Below, in pieces: positions 41,810 through 50,345 of a stretch of DNA of 64,000 nucleotides. The translations under genes were made by a program, and so were the position numbers. The notes under the pieces are model-generated. The model was not told the origin of the DNA. It saw nothing but the letters and a program-made list of their open reading frames with translations, and did not search any database. The DNA comes from Clostridiales bacterium (GTDB lineage: Bacteria > Bacillota > Clostridia > Saccharofermentanales > Saccharofermentanaceae), in the NCBI GenBank assembly GCA_017545245.1, contig JAFWPB010000065.1, forward strand, positions 1-64,000, in the 5' to 3' direction. The stretch's first letter is position 1. Every line of letters starts with the position of its first letter.

Positions 41810-44356
41810 TTACTGGCTTTCGTCTTTCTTTTCCTCACTTTCCATCAGATCCGGCGAAGGTCTGGAGAAAAGATAGCCTTGGGAATAATCCACATCGTAC
41901 ATTATCAGTTTCTTCTGGATCTCATCGTTTTCGACAAATTCGGCCACGACCCGGATATTGTTGGAACTGAGTTTTTTCCAGCTCATGATCAACGCAATGA
42001 TGTTCTCGGATTGCTTACTATTGCAGCAATTCACAACGATCGAACCATCGATCTTCAGAAAGTCGGAACGGATACTCATCAGATGCTTCAGATTGGAAAA
42101 ACCGCTTCCAAAATCATCGATCGAGATCAAGCCGCCAAGTTCATGGACACGGTCCACAAACGCGATCAGTTCATTGTAATCGGCAATGTCCTCGTTCTCC
42201 AGGATTTCAAAAATGTAGTTTCCCGGATGCGAGACTTTGGACAGTTCATCGTAGATCAGATCCGTGATCTCCTTATTCTTGATATCGCGGATACCAAGGT
42301 TGATCGAAACACTCAATTCGGCCTCATCACGGAAGCGGTCGAAGACTTTCCGGATCATGATCTTGGAGATTTCATCATACAGAAGACCGAAGGTCCTCGC
42401 GATACTCAGAAAACTATTCGGATAATAGATCTTCCCGTTCTCATCTTTCAGTCTCATCAATGCTTCATAGTGATGGATGCGCATTCTTTTGTTATCGTAG
42501 ATGCCCTGGAAATACGGGACAACTCCATCGTTTGCAATCGCATAGTTAATGACATTGACCATGTGGTACCGTTCCCGGATGCTGCCCTCATCAAGGTGCT
42601 CTTCCGAAGAAGCTTCGCTGACGTAGAACTGGATGTTTTTGTTTATCATCTCCACTCTGGCCGAATAGTATGTCGAATCCAGTGTCTCAATCGTACATCC
42701 ATCGATCACGCAGAAGATCGGAACGATAGCAATGAGATCTTCCGAATACTCAAAAAGCTCTCTCTGCAGCGTCTCCATATCCTTTACGAATTTCGACAGT
42801 GCCACTCTGTAGGATGGCTCCGCAATCGCTATATGCCACTTATCGATCACATACATGTGATACTTTCTTGCTGCGGCAAAATTGGAACACTTCGAAAGAT
42901 AGTTCTTATATGTCAGATCGATCACATGCTTGGAGAATACTGTCTCCATTTCTGCCGTCTCAGTAACGTCGATCATACAGACGCGGTCATATCCTCTGAC
43001 CTTGATATCCATATTCATGGCAGCGGCATTCGGCATCTCCTCACTTCCGGAATGAAGGAGCAGCGTCTCACATTCGTGAACAAAGGCCTTCATGTTTTCC
43101 ACATCCGGTGCGTTCGGATTCTTCTCGAGTTTTTCCTCGACTTCAAGAAGATAGTTCAGAAGCTCCTGATTATCGTATGTCAGCATATCCGTATGGGAGA
43201 ATGCATATGGGTTATATTCCTGGAAAAACTTCTTTTCTCCGGCAGCGGCAACAACGAAAGAACAGTTCGAAAAAACGTGTTTTCCTTCATAATAGGAGAT
43301 TTCACCATTCGTAATGCATCCGCTGATATTTGACTTATCGTATGCAGAAAGTTCCCATTTCAAGCAGTTGGCGTAGATCCTGGTCCTCGAAGCGTCCGCA
43401 TATCCGAACAGAGTCTCTGCTTTTTCAAAACTCTCGACCCGGCGGAACACATCCCGGTTGTCCTGCACGATCTTCTTGTCATAGATAAAGCCTTTCTGGA
43501 TCAGCAGTCCCTTCTTCAGGCAGCAGTTCGTGTAGATCCGCTTCTCCTGCGCATCACTCTGGAGATATACAGGAATATCGATGGCTTCTGAATAGACGAA
43601 CGGGAAAAGCTCGGAAAGATACTCGATATTCGTAAGTCCTCCAATCGTTCCAAGCCAGAACGTCTCTTCCTGATTCTTACCATCAAGAGAAACAATATCC
43701 GATCCTTTCAACTCTGTGATCTCGCAATCTGATCCGATCGCCTGCACCCCCGTTGATCCGGAACAGAACGACTCCAGTTCTTTTCCAGAGAAAGAAGCCA
43801 TGATGCATGCTTTATCAGACCATCCTTCTTCGTTGAATACGAACCCGGCGATCTGTGTTTTTTCCTTCACACTGTCCGTGATGCCGCCGATCATCTGAAC
43901 ACCCGGGAAGACCTCATTACTCTCCACCACAAACCAGGAAACATCCTTATAACTTGGTGTGAAAAAGGCAAGGATCATCTTCGTGTCTTCGTCGATCAGG
44001 TTCTCTTTGACGCTCTCTGCAAGCTTTCTGCCAAAAAGATTCTTCTCTTCGTATTCCTCTTCAAGCGGGGACATCCATGTCTTCACCGTGCCCTCGTTCA
44101 TCTGGGTGACAGAGACGATGCACTGGTTCGACAGACACTTTCCTTTGTAGATTACCGCGGAAGTACTTGTTCCCAGGATCAAGGCCTGCGGAACGATGCG
44201 CTTGATAAATCTGGCCAGATCCACCGCCTCATCAGGAAGATGGATCGCCGTATGGATACGCACAATCACGTTATTCTCTTTAGCATTCAGATTCAGCTGT
44301 TTGAGTGTCTCCGTCAGCCTGACTTTAGACATATATTGGAAATTCCAAGTAAACAT
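41810..44356 (-). CDS. FIST-sensor cyclic-di-GMP phosphodiesterase (EAL)
   Basis: 848 residues, soluble. FIST_N- and FIST_C-like sensor domains fill about 25-380 (GTSTSAVIYKGK, GGLTNIEYLSELFPFVY); FIST domains are thought to bind small ligands such as amino acids. About 430-590 is a degenerate GGDEF-like region lacking GGDEF. The EAL domain (about 610-835) keeps the catalytic set: E631 in YEALMR, N686, E717, D747-D748 in IDDFGSGF, K768, E806 and Q826 in SQGYLF, so it should hydrolyse cyclic di-GMP. AGGAG is 8 bases before the ATG. It counteracts the cyclase at 4.6 kb. Confidence 0.85.
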   Translation of the reverse strand: MFTWNFQYMSKVRLTETLKQLNLNAKENNVIVRIHTAIHLPDEAVDLARFIKRIVPQALILGTSTSAVIYKGKCLSNQCIVSVTQMNEGTVKTWMSPLEEEYEEKNLFGRKLAESVKENLIDEDTKMILAFFTPSYKDVSWFVVESNEVFPGVQMIGGITDSVKEKTQIAGFVFNEEGWSDKACIMASFSGKELESFCSGSTGVQAIGSDCEITELKGSDIVSLDGKNQEETFWLGTIGGLTNIEYLSELFPFVYSEAIDIPVYLQSDAQEKRIYTNCCLKKGLLIQKGFIYDKKIVQDNRDVFRRVESFEKAETLFGYADASRTRIYANCLKWELSAYDKSNISGCITNGEISYYEGKHVFSNCSFVVAAAGEKKFFQEYNPYAFSHTDMLTYDNQELLNYLLEVEEKLEKNPNAPDVENMKAFVHECETLLLHSGSEEMPNAAAMNMDIKVRGYDRVCMIDVTETAEMETVFSKHVIDLTYKNYLSKCSNFAAARKYHMYVIDKWHIAIAEPSYRVALSKFVKDMETLQRELFEYSEDLIAIVPIFCVIDGCTIETLDSTYYSARVEMINKNIQFYVSEASSEEHLDEGSIRERYHMVNVINYAIANDGVVPYFQGIYDNKRMRIHHYEALMRLKDENGKIYYPNSFLSIARTFGLLYDEISKIMIRKVFDRFRDEAELSVSINLGIRDIKNKEITDLIYDELSKVSHPGNYIFEILENEDIADYNELIAFVDRVHELGGLISIDDFGSGFSNLKHLMSIRSDFLKIDGSIVVNCCNSKQSENIIALIMSWKKLSSNNIRVVAEFVENDEIQKKLIMYDVDYSQGYLFSRPSPDLMESEEKKDESQ

Positions 44357-44562
44357 AGTACTTCTCCTTCCATACCCTGCAAATACTGTTCCTGCGTGAG
44401 ATCCCGCCCTTGTTTCTGAATACGGGATGGATACACGTATATGTCTTATCTGCTCTTGTTACAAACGCTAAACTCTCGATATTATTATATATCGCGTGCC
44501 ACCTGAGCAAAAGCAAAATGTATGAAATCTTTGAGAACAAATGGAAAACAAAACCTTTCTTC

Positions 44563-44615
44563 TTGAAAAGCACTGGCGGAAACCGCTATAATATGGCGTA
44601 GACGTATTATAGCGG
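44563..44615 (+). promoter_or_regulatory. Promoter with a large operator-like palindrome at the start point
   Basis: TTGAAA (44563-44568), 18-base spacer, TATAAT (44587-44592). A perfect 11-base inverted repeat, CCGCTATAATA (44583-44593) and TATTATAGCGG (44605-44615), covers the -10 and is centred at 44599, the predicted transcription start. The left arm would not be transcribed, so the repeat acts as DNA. The rest of 44357-44562 holds only the leader of the divergent FIST-EAL gene. Confidence 0.65.
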
Positions 44616-44663
44616 AAGTGGGAAACAGATCCTACTCATTGACATCATTTTTGGAGGGTATTT

Positions 44664-45086
44664 ATGGCTTGTTTTATTGTTCCAGCAATGGAAGCGATCG
44701 TAACCACGATTGCTACAAAGATCGTTAAGACACGTGAGGCATCGACAGAGATTTCTTCTTCCGATGCCAAGGCTAAGGTTTCAGAAAATGTCAAAGGCCA
44801 CTTTTCCAGAAAGCTCAGCTGGCTGAATAAGATGCTGTGGGGTGGATCGGCACTTCTGGCATTAGAACATGTATGGCATGGTGAAGTTGTTCCGTGGTAT
44901 CCTTTCCTGACTGCGGCCAGCGATCCGGAAAGCAAAGCAGAGATGCTTCATGAAATGTCCACCGTTGGTGTAACGATGGCGGTTCTTGTTACCGTTACCT
45001 GGATCGCCATGGTGGTTGCTTCTTCCATTATTGAGAAACGTGCGGATAAGATCCAGCCTTCTGAGACTGTGAAGAACGAAAACTGA
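44664..45086 (+). CDS. Uncharacterised membrane protein, first of a pair
   Basis: 140 residues, GGAGGG 6 bases before the ATG. N-terminal amphipathic region (Ala/Thr/Ile-rich, residues 1-30), then two membrane segments at about 55-85 (WGGSALLALEHVWHGEVVPWYPFL) and 97-120. The loop has His and Trp that could bind a ligand or metal. C-terminus charged and cytoplasmic. No family recognised. Controlled by the palindromic promoter together with the next gene, 29 bases downstream. Confidence 0.7.
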   Translation: MACFIVPAMEAIVTTIATKIVKTREASTEISSSDAKAKVSENVKGHFSRKLSWLNKMLWGGSALLALEHVWHGEVVPWYPFLTAASDPESKAEMLHEMSTVGVTMAVLVTVTWIAMVVASSIIEKRADKIQPSETVKNEN

Positions 45087-45115
45087 TTTTCTGGAATGGA
45101 AAAGAGGTATAGACT

Positions 45116-45433
45116 ATGACTTTACTTGTTACTGTATTTGCAGCGATAATCAGCTCGGTCGTATGGTATAAAAACGCACCGAGAGACGAAATGAAGGTCG
45201 GTACATTGGCCTTGATCTACTGGGGCGCTTCCCTGATGTGGACCGTTGATGCGATCTTCGAGTACGCCGAATTGAAAGAAGAATACTTCTCTCCGGCAGC
45301 AGCTGATATGCTGAATGATTTCTTCCTTGGACTGACCGTCGTCGCGCTGGGTCTCATCATCTGGCTGGTCACGCTCCTGATCAAGGACCCGAAGGGCGTC
45401 GTCAAGAAGGCTCTTCTTTCCAAGAAAAGCTGA
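45116..45433 (+). CDS. Uncharacterised membrane protein, second of a pair
   Basis: 105 residues with three membrane helices (about 2-18, 28-50 and 68-92) and a basic C-terminus (KKALLSKKS). Acidic residues (FEYAELKEEYF) lie between helices 2 and 3. AAAGAGG precedes the ATG. A terminator follows directly, so the operon is just these two genes. They probably work as one membrane complex; function unknown. Confidence 0.7.
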   Translation: MTLLVTVFAAIISSVVWYKNAPRDEMKVGTLALIYWGASLMWTVDAIFEYAELKEEYFSPAAADMLNDFFLGLTVVALGLIIWLVTLLIKDPKGVVKKALLSKKS

Positions 45434-45452
45434 TTAACATTGTTACAAATGG

Positions 45453-45485
45453 CGGCTTCGCGGGATTTCCGCGGAGCCGTTTTTT
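45453..45485 (+). terminator. Terminator of the membrane-protein pair
   Basis: CGGCTTCGCGG (45453-45463) pairs with CCGCGGAGCCG (45469-45479), one G-U, then six T (45480-45485). It separates the pair from larB, whose ribosome binding site AAAGGAG begins at 45486. Confidence 0.75.
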
Positions 45486-45497
45486 AAAGGAGCATTT

Positions 45498-46253
45498 ATG
45501 CACTCAGAAGTAAAAACTATTCTCGAGAAAGTCAGTCAGGGTGATCTCTCTGTAGATGAAGCACTCCTTCAGCTGAAACTTGCCCCCTACGAAGACATCG
45601 GATTTGCCAAAGTCGACCTCCACAGGAAGGTCCGTCAGGGCATGGCCGAAGTCATTTATGGTGCCGGAAAAACTCCGGAGCAGATGACAAAGATCCTCGA
45701 TGTCATGATCGCCGCAGGACAAAACCGTGTCCTGATCACCCGGCTTTCGAAAGAGGCATATCTGGAAATTTCGAAAACACATCCGCTTACTTATTATGAA
45801 GAAGCCAAGATTGGATTCACAGGAGAGATCCCTCAGCCGGACGGCATCGGTAAGATCGTCGTGGCTACCGGCGGTACTTCCGATCTTCCGGTTGCAGAAG
45901 AAGCGGCCCTCACTGCAGAAGTGTTTGGAAATGAGGTCGTCAGACTGTACGATGTCGGCGTTGCCGGACTGCATCGTCTTCTGGATAAGAAGGAAGAGAT
46001 CATGTCGGCAAGTGTCATCATTGCAATTGCCGGTATGGAAGGCGCGCTGGCGAGTGTAGTCGGCGGACTTGCTGACTGCCCGGTCATCGCCGTGCCGACC
46101 AGCGTCGGATACGGCGCCGCTTTTGAAGGATTATCCGCACTTCTGTCCATGCTCAATTCCTGCGCCAGCGGGGTTTCTGTAGTCAATATCGACAATGGAT
46201 TTGGTGCCGGCTATCTGGCCAGCATGATCAACCACATGGAGGCAAAAAAATGA
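45498..46253 (+). CDS. larB: LarB, nickel-pincer cofactor biosynthesis
   Basis: 251 residues. LarB carboxylates and hydrolyses nicotinic acid adenine dinucleotide to make the pyridine core of the nickel pincer cofactor. The C-terminal PurE-like domain shows IVVATGGTSDLPVAEEAA, IAIAGMEGALASVVGGL and PVIAVPTSVGYGAAFEGLSALLSMLNSC; the N-terminal IGFAKVDLHRKVRQGMAEVIYGAGKT is typical. Its stop overlaps the larC start (ATGA). It follows the terminator of the previous unit by 12 bases, so a promoter may lie within that unit. Confidence 0.9.
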   Translation: MHSEVKTILEKVSQGDLSVDEALLQLKLAPYEDIGFAKVDLHRKVRQGMAEVIYGAGKTPEQMTKILDVMIAAGQNRVLITRLSKEAYLEISKTHPLTYYEEAKIGFTGEIPQPDGIGKIVVATGGTSDLPVAEEAALTAEVFGNEVVRLYDVGVAGLHRLLDKKEEIMSASVIIAIAGMEGALASVVGGLADCPVIAVPTSVGYGAAFEGLSALLSMLNSCASGVSVVNIDNGFGAGYLASMINHMEAKK

Positions 46254-47560
46254 AAACGTTATATATCGACTGTTCGATGGGTGCTGCCGGCGATATGCTG
46301 ACAGCCGCTCTTCTGGAGCTTCTCCCCGATCGTGACGCATTCCTTGCAAAATTGAATTCACTCGGCATCCCCGATGTTCTGTATTCCATCCAAAGCGTGC
46401 AGAAATGCGGGATCACCGGTACACACGTCTCGGTAACGGTTGCCGGTCAGGAAGAAGACGAGCATATGCACGACCACCATCACGAGTGCGGGCACGAACA
46501 CAGCCATGAACATTCTCATGAACACGAACATGACCACGAGCACACGCATGACCATGACGATCATCATGCGCACTCACATCACCATAGCAGCCTTCATGAC
46601 ATCGAGCATATCGTGCGTGACCACCTTCGTCTTCCGACACTGGTTGCGCTTGATGTGATGGCTGTTTATGAAGAGATCGCCGAAGCCGAGAGCCATGTGC
46701 ATGGTGTGCCGGTCAAGGAGATCCACTTCCATGAAGTCGGAACTATGGACGCCGTCGCGGATATTACGGCTGTCTGCCTCCTGATGAATGCAATCAAGCC
46801 GGATGAAGTAGTCGTCTCTCCGATCCATGTTGGAAGCGGACAAGTGCGCTGTGCACACGGGATCCTCCCTGTTCCGGCACCCGCAACAGCTTACATCCTG
46901 AAAGGCGTGCCGACATATGGAGGTAATATCAACGGCGAACTCTGCACACCGACCGGAGCCGCGCTGCTCAAGCACTTTGCGACACGCTTCGGTCCGATGC
47001 CTAAGATGATCACAAAATCGATTGGATATGGTATGGGTAAGAAAGATTTCCCACAGGCCAACTGCGTCCGCGCCATGCTAGGAGAATCATTCTCCGACAA
47101 CTCTGCTCATGAAGAAACGCCTTCGAAAGTACTCGATGATAGTGTTATCGAGCTATCCTGCAACGTTGACGACATGACAGCAGAAGCAATCGGATTTGCG
47201 ATGGAGCGTCTTTTTGAGGCAGGCGCAAATGAAGTCTATACTGTTCCGGCAGGCATGAAAAAGTCCCGTCCGGGCATACTGCTGCGAGTGCTTTGTCGTC
47301 CGGAAGAGAAAGAAAAGATGGTACGTCTTCTCTTCCAGCATACGACCACGATCGGGATCCGTGAACTGGTCTTTTCCCGATATGTTCTGGACCGCAAAGT
47401 GGAAACGATCGACACTTCCTTCGGACCTGTCCGCCGTAAAGTCTCAAGCGGATATGGTGTGACCCGGACCAAATTCGAATACGAGGATATAGCTCGTATC
47501 GCAAGGGAGAAGGGCCTCAGTCTGGCGGAAGTGGAGAAAAAGATTCTGGAGGATTCGTGA
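46250..47560 (+). CDS. larC: LarC, nickel insertion protein
   Basis: 436 residues in a single continuous frame. LarC inserts nickel into the pincer cofactor using CTP. The N-terminus MKTLYIDCSMGAAGDMLTAALLEL is diagnostic. A His-rich stretch at 71-112 has 22 His in 42 residues and likely stores or binds nickel. Later motifs HFHEVGTMDAVADI (split here as EIHFHEVGTMDAV) and NVDDMTAEAIGFAMERL fit. In some lactobacilli LarC is made by frameshifting; here no shift is needed. larE and larA are not in the window. Confidence 0.9.
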   Translation: MKTLYIDCSMGAAGDMLTAALLELLPDRDAFLAKLNSLGIPDVLYSIQSVQKCGITGTHVSVTVAGQEEDEHMHDHHHECGHEHSHEHSHEHEHDHEHTHDHDDHHAHSHHHSSLHDIEHIVRDHLRLPTLVALDVMAVYEEIAEAESHVHGVPVKEIHFHEVGTMDAVADITAVCLLMNAIKPDEVVVSPIHVGSGQVRCAHGILPVPAPATAYILKGVPTYGGNINGELCTPTGAALLKHFATRFGPMPKMITKSIGYGMGKKDFPQANCVRAMLGESFSDNSAHEETPSKVLDDSVIELSCNVDDMTAEAIGFAMERLFEAGANEVYTVPAGMKKSRPGILLRVLCRPEEKEKMVRLLFQHTTTIGIRELVFSRYVLDRKVETIDTSFGPVRRKVSSGYGVTRTKFEYEDIARIAREKGLSLAEVEKKILEDS

Positions 47561-47573
47561 ATCATCTGTCACC

Positions 47574-47607
47574 ATGACATGTCAATTATCCATTATAATG
47601 ATGTCAT
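47574..47607 (+). promoter_or_regulatory. Promoter with inverted repeats upstream of the S37 peptidase
   Basis: TATAAT at 47594-47599. ATGACAT (47574-47580) and ATGTCAT (47601-47607) are exact inverted copies flanking the -10, and TGACATGTCA (47575-47584) is itself a palindrome. A clear -35 is missing. A regulator recognising TGACA/TGTCA is likely. Confidence 0.45.
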
Positions 47608-47634
47608 TAACAGAATCTACACGAGGTGACACAC

Positions 47635-49266
47635 ATGGCATTTAAAAGACTTTCCTGCATCGCACTTTCTGCTATGCTTCTTCTCAGCATGAGCGGATGC
47701 AGGACAAAAAACAGCGATTCTTCTACAAGGACAACATATTCTGCAACTACGACAACATCGGAATCAGAAGAAAGTTCGACAGAGCCTTCTGAAACAGAAC
47801 CAACTACATCGGAATCTACTTCGGAATCCACGACAGAAGAAACTACTTCAGCAACCACGACCACTGAAACCACGGAATCGACTACACCTGCTTCTATCCC
47901 GTCTGATGCTTCACTGGAAGAGAAGCTGCGCCAGCTGGACCGGGTAAAGTCCGTAAAAGAGGTCACGACTCCGGATGGTATGAAGATACAGTATAAAGCG
48001 AAATACTCCGTTGTTTTCGATATGCCACTCGACTGGAAGAATCCGGACGCTGGTTCTTTTCCATTACGGACAACTTTCATCTATGTCGATGACAAGGCAT
48101 CCAACACCTTCTTGTGTAACGGATACAATCTCTATGACATGGAAATCGACCTTCCGTATGACAACCGATGCGAACTTGCTTTTGACTACAATACAAACCA
48201 GGTCCTGGCCGAGCACCGCTTTTTTGGTCAGTCCGTACCGGACGGGCTTTCTATTGACAGTCTGAAATACTGGGATTATCTGACTGCGGAAAATGCTGCG
48301 GAAGATTTCCATTTTATCATCTCGCAGTATAAGAGTATCTTCTCCGGGAAGTGGGCCTTTACAGGCGCCAGTAAAGGAGGCCAGCTTACACATGTACAGT
48401 CCTATCTCCATCCGGAAGATGCAGATGTGTACGTCTCATTCGTAGCCCCAGGCGGTTCTGCGCAGGATGCACCCGGCTTCTTTGATTTCATTTATAACGA
48501 GATCGGCGATGACGATTATGGTAAGGACCGGGCAAAAAAATACCGCGACATGGTACTGCAGTTGCAGGTCGAGGCGATCAAGCACCGCGATGTGCTTGCA
48601 CCAAAGTATTACCAGCAAGGCCTCTCCGATGGTTGCATCTTTTCCGATTATGTCACAGCAGATATTCTCTTTGACATGGCGGTACTGGAATTTGCCACTA
48701 TCACCTGGCAGTACTATCCGGATTTCAGCGCGATCGAAGGTACACTCGGCGCGAAAGATGGTCCGGAATCAGAGTATCTGGATTTGATCTACCAGCTGAT
48801 CTACAACGCCAATCATCCGGATGTCTGGGCACACAATTCCGAATATTTCGCCTACTACGTACAGGCTGCAAAGCAGAACGGAGAACATGAGTATGATTTC
48901 TCTTTCCTTCGTGAAGCGTTGGAAAAGGACGGTTCTGGTGCCAAACTTGTTATCACGGAGGATATGGAGCAGGGCCTTCTGTACCGCATGGTCTTCACTC
49001 CGGAACAGCTTGAAGCCTTCACTTTTGATGACACGTTATATAACAACATGGTCAAGTGGTCTCATGAAACCAAGAACACCGTGATCATGGTCTACGGCGG
49101 CCGTGATGTCTGGTATTCCATGCGTCTTCCGGATGTGACGGATAATGAAAACATTCACATCTTCACGATTCCGTCCTCATCGCACATAGCTAGTTCAGTA
49201 TTCCTTTCTCCGGAGATGTTGAAAGAATATAATGACATTCTTACCCCTATCCTGAAATGGGAGTAA
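47635..49266 (+). CDS. Secreted S37-type (PS-10) peptidase lipoprotein
   Basis: 543 residues from ATG 47635 (GAGGTG upstream). Lipobox M-S-G-C22, then about 65 residues of Ser/Thr/Glu linker. The alpha/beta-hydrolase peptidase domain shows VLAEHRFFGQS, nucleophile elbow TGASKGGQLTH, Asp in YGGRDVW and His in SSSH, matching family S37 (Streptomyces tripeptidyl aminopeptidase type). It should release tripeptides from protein N-termini outside the cell. Its last 112 bases overlap the convergent alpha/beta-hydrolase gene. Confidence 0.8.
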   Translation: MAFKRLSCIALSAMLLLSMSGCRTKNSDSSTRTTYSATTTTSESEESSTEPSETEPTTSESTSESTTEETTSATTTTETTESTTPASIPSDASLEEKLRQLDRVKSVKEVTTPDGMKIQYKAKYSVVFDMPLDWKNPDAGSFPLRTTFIYVDDKASNTFLCNGYNLYDMEIDLPYDNRCELAFDYNTNQVLAEHRFFGQSVPDGLSIDSLKYWDYLTAENAAEDFHFIISQYKSIFSGKWAFTGASKGGQLTHVQSYLHPEDADVYVSFVAPGGSAQDAPGFFDFIYNEIGDDDYGKDRAKKYRDMVLQLQVEAIKHRDVLAPKYYQQGLSDGCIFSDYVTADILFDMAVLEFATITWQYYPDFSAIEGTLGAKDGPESEYLDLIYQLIYNANHPDVWAHNSEYFAYYVQAAKQNGEHEYDFSFLREALEKDGSGAKLVITEDMEQGLLYRMVFTPEQLEAFTFDDTLYNNMVKWSHETKNTVIMVYGGRDVWYSMRLPDVTDNENIHIFTIPSSSHIASSVFLSPEMLKEYNDILTPILKWE

Positions 49267-50336
49267 GATAACGCTGTGATGAATTCTTCGATGACTGCCC
49301 GTGTCGTAAATGCTTCTGGGATCTGCGTCATCGGATACACGTGGAAAAGCCCCTCACCTACGACCATCTGTACGTGATGCCCTTCCGCCTTCAGTTTTTC
49401 ATAAAGGAGATTCGTGTCCGGGTACATGATCTCTTCTGTTCCGCAGATGAGAAGTGTATCCGGCATTTCTTTTTCGTTTCCAAAAGAACCGTAGATCGGG
49501 CTGACGCGGTAGTCTTTGACATCGAGGTCATCGGCCCACATCTTGCCGAGAAGAGTCAGTCCATACACGCCCAGAAGCCGGTCTCTGTCTTCGTAGTTTT
49601 TGATATCGGGATTAGACAGCGTGACATCCAGCCACGGGCAGATCAGGACCATCTTGTCTGGTGTCTTCATGCCCAGTTCACGGAGATACAAAGTAAAGCC
49701 CAGCGCCAGCCCCCCGCCCGCGGAATCACCCATGATCACCAGTTCTTTTCCCTCGGAAAGAAGATCCTGATACACTTCCAGAAGGAATTCGTAGGCGTCG
49801 GTGCAGGTGCCGTTATAGATCGGCCGGTAAAGGGGGATATCGACTCTCGCACGGGTCGTCATGGCAATCTCATCACACAGACGGGCCGTCGACTTCGGCA
49901 TATCCATGATATAGCCTCCGCCATGCACGAAAAGCACTATTCTCTCGTAGGATTCTTTATACGCAGGATCCGTCAGCGCATACACCTGATCCTCGCCATA
50001 TTTGCGGATGGAGATCGTAGAACTGACTTCCGCATCTGCCGGCCATCCGGAGTATCCGCGGCCTTCGTAGGACTGTATGTCTTTCTCTACCACACCGGGC
50101 CGGTACGCAGCACGTCCGCGCGTCGTGTAGTCGACGGCATCGTAGATATCCTGCCCGAGGTCACTGATCTTCATGCCGATCTTATCCGGGTCAGAATAAG
50201 TAAAAGTCGGAACCGTTCCTTCGTAGTCTTCCGAAGAAGAATTCCGCCTGGAAACCGAGCGCGTAATCATCATGACCGCCAGGATCACGGAGAAAACGAG
50301 CAGCAGTACGAGTTCAGGCAAGAACCTTTTCTTCAT
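49155..50336 (-). CDS. Membrane-anchored alpha/beta hydrolase (hormone-sensitive lipase type)
   Basis: 393 residues with an N-terminal membrane helix (about 7-25). Oxyanion motif FVHGGGYI, nucleophile elbow GDSAGG, likely acid in CGTEEIMYPD and His in EGLFHVYP: the HSL/esterase pattern. AAGGTG precedes the ATG, 9 bases after the fumarase beta stop. The last roughly 35 residues (from about SYSHFRIG) continue into antisense sequence of the S37 gene and are probably a late extension after loss of a stop. Substrate unknown, probably short acyl esters. Confidence 0.8.
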   Translation of the reverse strand: MKKRFLPELVLLLVFSVILAVMMITRSVSRRNSSSEDYEGTVPTFTYSDPDKIGMKISDLGQDIYDAVDYTTRGRAAYRPGVVEKDIQSYEGRGYSGWPADAEVSSTISIRKYGEDQVYALTDPAYKESYERIVLFVHGGGYIMDMPKSTARLCDEIAMTTRARVDIPLYRPIYNGTCTDAYEFLLEVYQDLLSEGKELVIMGDSAGGGLALGFTLYLRELGMKTPDKMVLICPWLDVTLSNPDIKNYEDRDRLLGVYGLTLLGKMWADDLDVKDYRVSPIYGSFGNEKEMPDTLLICGTEEIMYPDTNLLYEKLKAEGHHVQMVVGEGLFHVYPMTQIPEAFTTRAVIEEFITALSYSHFRIGVRMSLYSFNISGERNTELAMCDEDGIVKM

Positions 50337-50345
50337 CTTTGCACC

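Noticed and set aside
41780..43333. Plus-strand open frame of 517 codons
   Set aside because: Antisense of the well-supported FIST-EAL gene; sequence is rich in His/Ile/Arg without domain likeness.
44376..44480. Possible cyclic-di-GMP riboswitch before the FIST-EAL gene
   Set aside because: An ATCCCG/CGGGAT pair occurs in the leader, but the conserved core of GEMM-type riboswitches is not there.
46450..46590. Tandem CAT/CAC repeats that could look like a DNA repeat or CRISPR
   Set aside because: Irregular codon repeats for His/Glu/Asp inside larC, with no constant repeat-spacer pattern.
46358..46640. Minus-strand Met/Val-rich frames opposite larC
   Set aside because: They are the complement of the His-rich (CAY) codons of LarC.
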